46,555 nucleotides of DNA. Origin: JBEICQ01 sp046297395 (lineage in GTDB: Bacteria > Bacteroidota > Bacteroidia > UBA4408). How positions within the stretch are numbered: position 1 is the first letter of the stretch; every line of letters begins with the position of its first letter. The stretch spans positions 1 to 46,555 of the forward strand of contig JBKCNM010000011.1 of NCBI GenBank assembly GCA_046297395.1, in the 5' to 3' direction. Position numbers and translations under genes: made by a program. Shown here piece after piece: positions 43,300-46,555 of this stretch. A model generated the notes under the pieces. That model made no database searches, had not been told where the DNA came from, and was given only the letters and a program-made list of their open reading frames with translations.

Positions 43300-44838
43300 A
43301 TGAAAAAGCACGCATTATTGCAGGAAAAAAAAGCCGCCGCCCTGATGGGAGGAGGTGCCAAACGCATAGAATCACAACATAAGAAAGGCAAACTCACCGC
43401 ACGCGAGCGTATTGATCTGCTGATGGATTCGGATACTTTTGAAGAAATAGGCATGCTGGTGACCCACCGTGCCACTGACTTTGGACTCGATCGTGAAAAA
43501 TATCCCGGCGATGGAGTGGTTACAGGCTACGGAAAAGTAAACGGCAGACTGGTGTATGTATTCTCACAGGACTTTACGGTATTTGGCGGATCGCTCTCTG
43601 AAACGCATGCAGAAAAAATATGCAAGGTGATGGATCTTGCCATGAAAAATGGTGCTCCTGTGATTGGCCTGAACGACAGCGGAGGTGCACGCATACAGGA
43701 AGGGGTTGTATCACTTGGCGGCTATGCAGATATTTTTTACCGAAACACACTTGCCTCAGGTGTCATACCTCAGCTATCAGCCATCATGGGCCCTTGCGCA
43801 GGCGGGGCTGTTTACTCTCCTGCCATCACCGATTTTATTCTGATGGTAGAAAACACCTCTTATATGTTTGTTACCGGACCCAATGTGGTAAAAACCGTAA
43901 CACATGAGGAAGTAAGCAGTGAGGACTTGGGGGGTGCCAGTGCCCATAGCACCAAAAGCGGTGTCACGCATTTTTCCTGTCCCAGCGAACTTGAATGCAT
44001 CCGACACATCAAAAGTCTTCTCACATACATGCCCCAGAATTGCGAAGAAAAAACACCTATGCACACTTATATGGGCGGGGATGAAACCAGGGCTGAACTC
44101 GATCAAATTGTACCTGAAAATCCAAATCAACCCTATGATATCCGTGAAGTAATTACACATACCATTGATGAAGGCAGTTTTCTGGAAGTACATAAGAACT
44201 TTGCCGAAAATATTGTGGTAGGGTTTGCACGACTTGCCGGAAGAAGCATTGGTGTTGTAGCCAATCAACCTGCATTTTTAGCAGGTGTGCTGGATATACA
44301 TTCTTCCACCAAGGCGGCGCGTTTCGTAAGGTTTTGTGATGCGTTTAACATCCCACTTCTGGTGTTTGAAGATGTGCCCGGATTTTTGCCCGGCACCGAT
44401 CAGGAATGGAACGGGATTATCAGTAATGGGGCGAAACTCCTATATGCATTTTGTGAAGCCACCGTTCCGCGCGTAACGGTTATTACCCGTAAGGCCTATG
44501 GAGGAGCATACGATGTGATGAACAGCAAACATATTGGCGCAGATATGAATTATGCCTGGCCAACTGCAGAGATTGCGGTGATGGGTGCCAAGGGTGCTGC
44601 AGAAATTATTTTCAAGAATGAGATTGCAGCAAGCGCAGATCCGGAAGCCAAACTCAAGGAAAAAGAACAGGAATACATAGAGCATTTCGCCAATCCTTAC
44701 AGAGCAGCAGAGAGAGGATTTATTGACGAAGTGATTTTGCCTCGAGACACACGCAAAAAACTCATCCGGGCTTTTGACATGCTGGAAAACAAAGTAGCCA
44801 ACCGTCCCAGAAAAAAACACGGAAATATTCCCCTGTAG
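43300..44838 (+). CDS. Acyl-CoA carboxylase, carboxyltransferase beta subunit (PccB-like), 512 residues
   Basis: Tandem crotonase-fold carboxyltransferase halves. The N-terminal one contains GKLTARERIDLLMD, GARIQEGVVSLGGYADIF and GPCAGGAVYSPA. The C-terminal one contains FEDVPGFLPGTDQEW, RKAYGGAYDVMNSKH and AWPTAEIAVMGAKGA. Together these are the hallmark of propionyl/methylmalonyl-CoA carboxylases. It moves CO2 between biotin and propionyl-CoA or relatives. The biotin carboxylase and biotin carrier subunits are not adjacent. It could be PccB, or MmdA of a decarboxylase. It follows aspS by 31 bp and may share its transcript; a one-mismatch TACATTTA box lies between. Confidence 0.93.
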   Translation: MKKHALLQEKKAAALMGGGAKRIESQHKKGKLTARERIDLLMDSDTFEEIGMLVTHRATDFGLDREKYPGDGVVTGYGKVNGRLVYVFSQDFTVFGGSLSETHAEKICKVMDLAMKNGAPVIGLNDSGGARIQEGVVSLGGYADIFYRNTLASGVIPQLSAIMGPCAGGAVYSPAITDFILMVENTSYMFVTGPNVVKTVTHEEVSSEDLGGASAHSTKSGVTHFSCPSELECIRHIKSLLTYMPQNCEEKTPMHTYMGGDETRAELDQIVPENPNQPYDIREVITHTIDEGSFLEVHKNFAENIVVGFARLAGRSIGVVANQPAFLAGVLDIHSSTKAARFVRFCDAFNIPLLVFEDVPGFLPGTDQEWNGIISNGAKLLYAFCEATVPRVTVITRKAYGGAYDVMNSKHIGADMNYAWPTAEIAVMGAKGAAEIIFKNEIAASADPEAKLKEKEQEYIEHFANPYRAAERGFIDEVILPRDTRKKLIRAFDMLENKVANRPRKKHGNIPL

Positions 44839-45070
44839 GGATGAACCCAAAGAAAATGGCGAAAGCGCAGCTTTTCTGAAAAAACTGCTTATCACATGTG
44901 TGACTCATCATTGAGTCATCATCAGATATGTTTAAAAAACAAGGTTTGTATCGGACTAGCAAAAAAAGAGCATGTCTAAAAAAAGCATGATACCGTGTAT
45001 TGTGAGCAGATTCGCAGGAAGAAGCAGCCATGCTTATTAAGTTTATATTTGCTTTTATGAAATCAAAAAA
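44839..45070. other. Intergenic region, no gene seen
   Basis: This 232-bp gap holds no plausible coding frame. It contains a 7-bp inverted repeat TGACTCA / TGAGTCA (44901-44907 and 44912-44918) without a T-run, and a -7 box at 45044-45051 for the next gene. Confidence 0.5.
45044..45051 (+). promoter_or_regulatory. -7 box of the membrane protein at 45071
   Basis: TATATTTG, a perfect TAxxTTTG, 19 nt before ATG at 45071. No -33 TTTG was found. Confidence 0.45.
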
Positions 45071-46555
45071 ATGTTTGCACTGAACAGGCATCCCATCCTC
45101 AATACAAGTATTGCTGCCATCATGGTGTTTATCATCTGCAACAACCTTGTATTTTCTCCTTCCAATATTCTTTCCTGGGATGTATTCGGCTATTACCTCT
45201 ATTTGCCGTTTGGATTTATTTATGGTGATTTAGGTTTACAGGATTTCTACATCCTTGAAACCATCAACAAACAATATGAAAATACTGCAACACTTTATCA
45301 GGTAGTTTCTCTGCCTGATGGTGGCAATGTTATGAAATACCCCATGGGTCTGGCGATTTTATACCTGCCATTTTTCGCCCTGGGTCATTTCTGTGCATAT
45401 GTTTCCGGATATGCCACAGATGGATTTTCTTATCCTTATCAGGCATGCATTTTTGCAGGAGGAATTGTTTACTCACTCATCGGAATCTTTGTATTGTCGA
45501 AGGTACTGAAACATTTTTTTTCGGAGGTCGTCGCGGCTGTTACACTCTTATTGCTGGTGTTTGGCAGCAATTATATTGTTCACATCTGTATGTATGGCCA
45601 AAATGCGATGTCACAAAATTACCTCTTTACCATGTATGCGCTCATTTTGTTGTTGAGCATAAGGTGGCATGAGTCTCACAGATGGGGGGTACTCATTTTT
45701 CTGGCCTTGGTTTGTGGTGTTACCATACTGAGCAGACCATCAGAAATTGTATGCCTGATGATACCGGCATTTTGGGGAAGTCCGATAAAAGGATTCCTGA
45801 AAAACAGACTGCAACTTTTTAGAACACATACAAAACAATTGTTGGTTTTTTCAATGGTGCTTGTTTGCGTTGGAATGCTTCAAATGTTGTACTGGAAAAT
45901 TTACACGGGCAAATTTTTGTTTTATAGTTACGGTGCGAATGCAGGAGAGGGATTTGAATTTTTACATCCTTTTGTGGGAGAATTTCTTTTCAGTTTCAGA
46001 AAAGGATGGCTGGTGTACACACCCATCATGCTTGTCGGTATTGCAGGATTGTTTTTGCTCCGAAAATCAAAACCTGAGTTGTTTTCTGTGCTGCTTATTT
46101 TCTTTTTTATCAATCTTTACATCATCTGCAGCTGGTCGAACTGGTGGTATGCTCAATCCTTCAGTCAGCGTGCTGTGATCCCCTCCTATCCTCTGATGGC
46201 AATAGGGATCGCAAGTTTTCTGGAGTTTGTAATTGCCCACAGAAAATGGTTGATACCCTCTGTATTATTTAGCTTGGCTTGTGTTGTTCTGAATATTTTT
46301 CAGACGATTCAGTTTCACAAAGGAATCATTCATGGCGATAGGATGACAAAGGCCTATTACCTAAAGACTTTTGGCAAACTGAGTGTTACCGATGAGGATA
46401 AAAAACTATTGTTGATCAATCGCTCTTTTGATGGTTCAGAATCTTTTGAACATGCAGAAGACTATACCTGTCGCTTACAGAAACGACTGGAATTTGAAAA
46501 AGAAGGAGTAAATGCTCCAGATAAAACATCCATGATGGGAAAGGTTTACAGGTTG
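45071..46555 (+). CDS. Polytopic membrane protein, possible GT-C glycosyltransferase (partial, 495 codons visible)
   Basis: The frame is open from ATG at 45071 to the window edge, so the C-terminus is missing. About ten hydrophobic helices alternate with short loops. An early acidic loop (SWDVFGYYLYLPFGFIYGDL), KYPMGLAILYLPFF, LSRPSEIVCLM and SWSNWWYAQSFSQRA resemble PMT/ArnT-like GT-C enzymes that use lipid-linked sugars on the outer side of the membrane. The assignment rests on layout, not on a recognised motif. It could act on the glycan made by the neighbouring polysaccharide genes, but there is no direct link. Confidence 0.75.
   Translation, partial: MFALNRHPILNTSIAAIMVFIICNNLVFSPSNILSWDVFGYYLYLPFGFIYGDLGLQDFYILETINKQYENTATLYQVVSLPDGGNVMKYPMGLAILYLPFFALGHFCAYVSGYATDGFSYPYQACIFAGGIVYSLIGIFVLSKVLKHFFSEVVAAVTLLLLVFGSNYIVHICMYGQNAMSQNYLFTMYALILLLSIRWHESHRWGVLIFLALVCGVTILSRPSEIVCLMIPAFWGSPIKGFLKNRLQLFRTHTKQLLVFSMVLVCVGMLQMLYWKIYTGKFLFYSYGANAGEGFEFLHPFVGEFLFSFRKGWLVYTPIMLVGIAGLFLLRKSKPELFSVLLIFFFINLYIICSWSNWWYAQSFSQRAVIPSYPLMAIGIASFLEFVIAHRKWLIPSVLFSLACVVLNIFQTIQFHKGIIHGDRMTKAYYLKTFGKLSVTDEDKKLLLINRSFDGSESFEHAEDYTCRLQKRLEFEKEGVNAPDKTSMMGKVYRL

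Noticed and set aside
44901..44918. TGACTCA-TCAT-TGAGTCA palindrome
   Set aside because: The arms are only 7 bp with no T-run, no repeat elsewhere in the window and no clear position relative to a promoter; it could be chance.

Overview
The window is a chromosomal segment of a Bacteroidota (Bacteroidetes) bacterium. The evidence is internal. Many genes follow the phylum's promoter type (TTTG, a spacer of about 19 nt, then TAxxTTTG). Shine-Dalgarno sequences are largely missing. The protein families are typical of the phylum: SprB-repeat/LRR surface protein, DUF4296, DUF4476, DUF5011, DUF2723, and many lipoproteins with an LxxC-type lipobox. I see no tRNA, rRNA, insertion sequence, phage gene, CRISPR array or recognised defence system.

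Layout. 1-6206 (minus): the first 2068 codons of a giant secreted adhesin (signal peptide, about 19 leucine-rich repeats, Ig-like modules, SprB repeats, then 44-residue tandem repeats) that runs off the left edge. 6321-8680: four small lipoproteins or secreted proteins, including two related helical-repeat lipoproteins (6816 and 8456) on either side of a DUF5011 lipoprotein, plus a gene-poor 447-bp gap holding two terminators and an AT-rich inverted repeat. 8730-11333 (minus): a probable operon of a lipoprotein, a secreted protein and a LolC/E-type permease. 11423-17762: an RsmB-like rRNA methyltransferase, a thiolase, a PgpH-like HD phosphodiesterase, and grpE-dnaJ. 17862-25699: an SDR epimerase, a DUF4296 lipoprotein, a SPOR-domain protein overlapping acetyl-CoA synthetase, a 2-hydroxyacid dehydrogenase with a GAF/PP2C phosphatase, kynureninase, and a DinB-like DUF1569 protein. 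25696-30573: a DUF2723 membrane glycosyltransferase-like protein, a DUF4476 protein and an unrecognised secreted protein. 30547-37798: a minus-strand operon of homogentisate dioxygenase, glycosyltransferase, flippase and asparagine synthase-like amidotransferase, divergent from a second glycosyltransferase and rnhB. 37859-46555: aconitase, a secreted protein, tadA, aspS, an acyl-CoA carboxylase beta subunit, and a partial polytopic membrane protein.

How the genes fit together. Most are housekeeping genes: translation and RNA (rsmB-like, aspS, tadA, rnhB), protein folding (grpE-dnaJ), and acetyl-CoA/propionyl-CoA and TCA metabolism (acs, thiolase, pccB-like, acn). Kynureninase and homogentisate dioxygenase indicate aromatic amino acid catabolism. 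The other theme is the cell envelope: adhesin, lipoproteins, LolC/E-type permease, SPOR protein, polysaccharide genes and two large membrane proteins resembling glycosyltransferases.

The most unusual signals are the promoter geometry and the paired coiled lipoproteins. Several start codons sit only 4-7 nt after a perfect TAxxTTTG box, which predicts leaderless or nearly leaderless mRNAs, and at 19222/19256 this occurs in both directions. I found no convincing wholly new multi-gene system; all promoter and start-site inferences come from reading motifs by eye.
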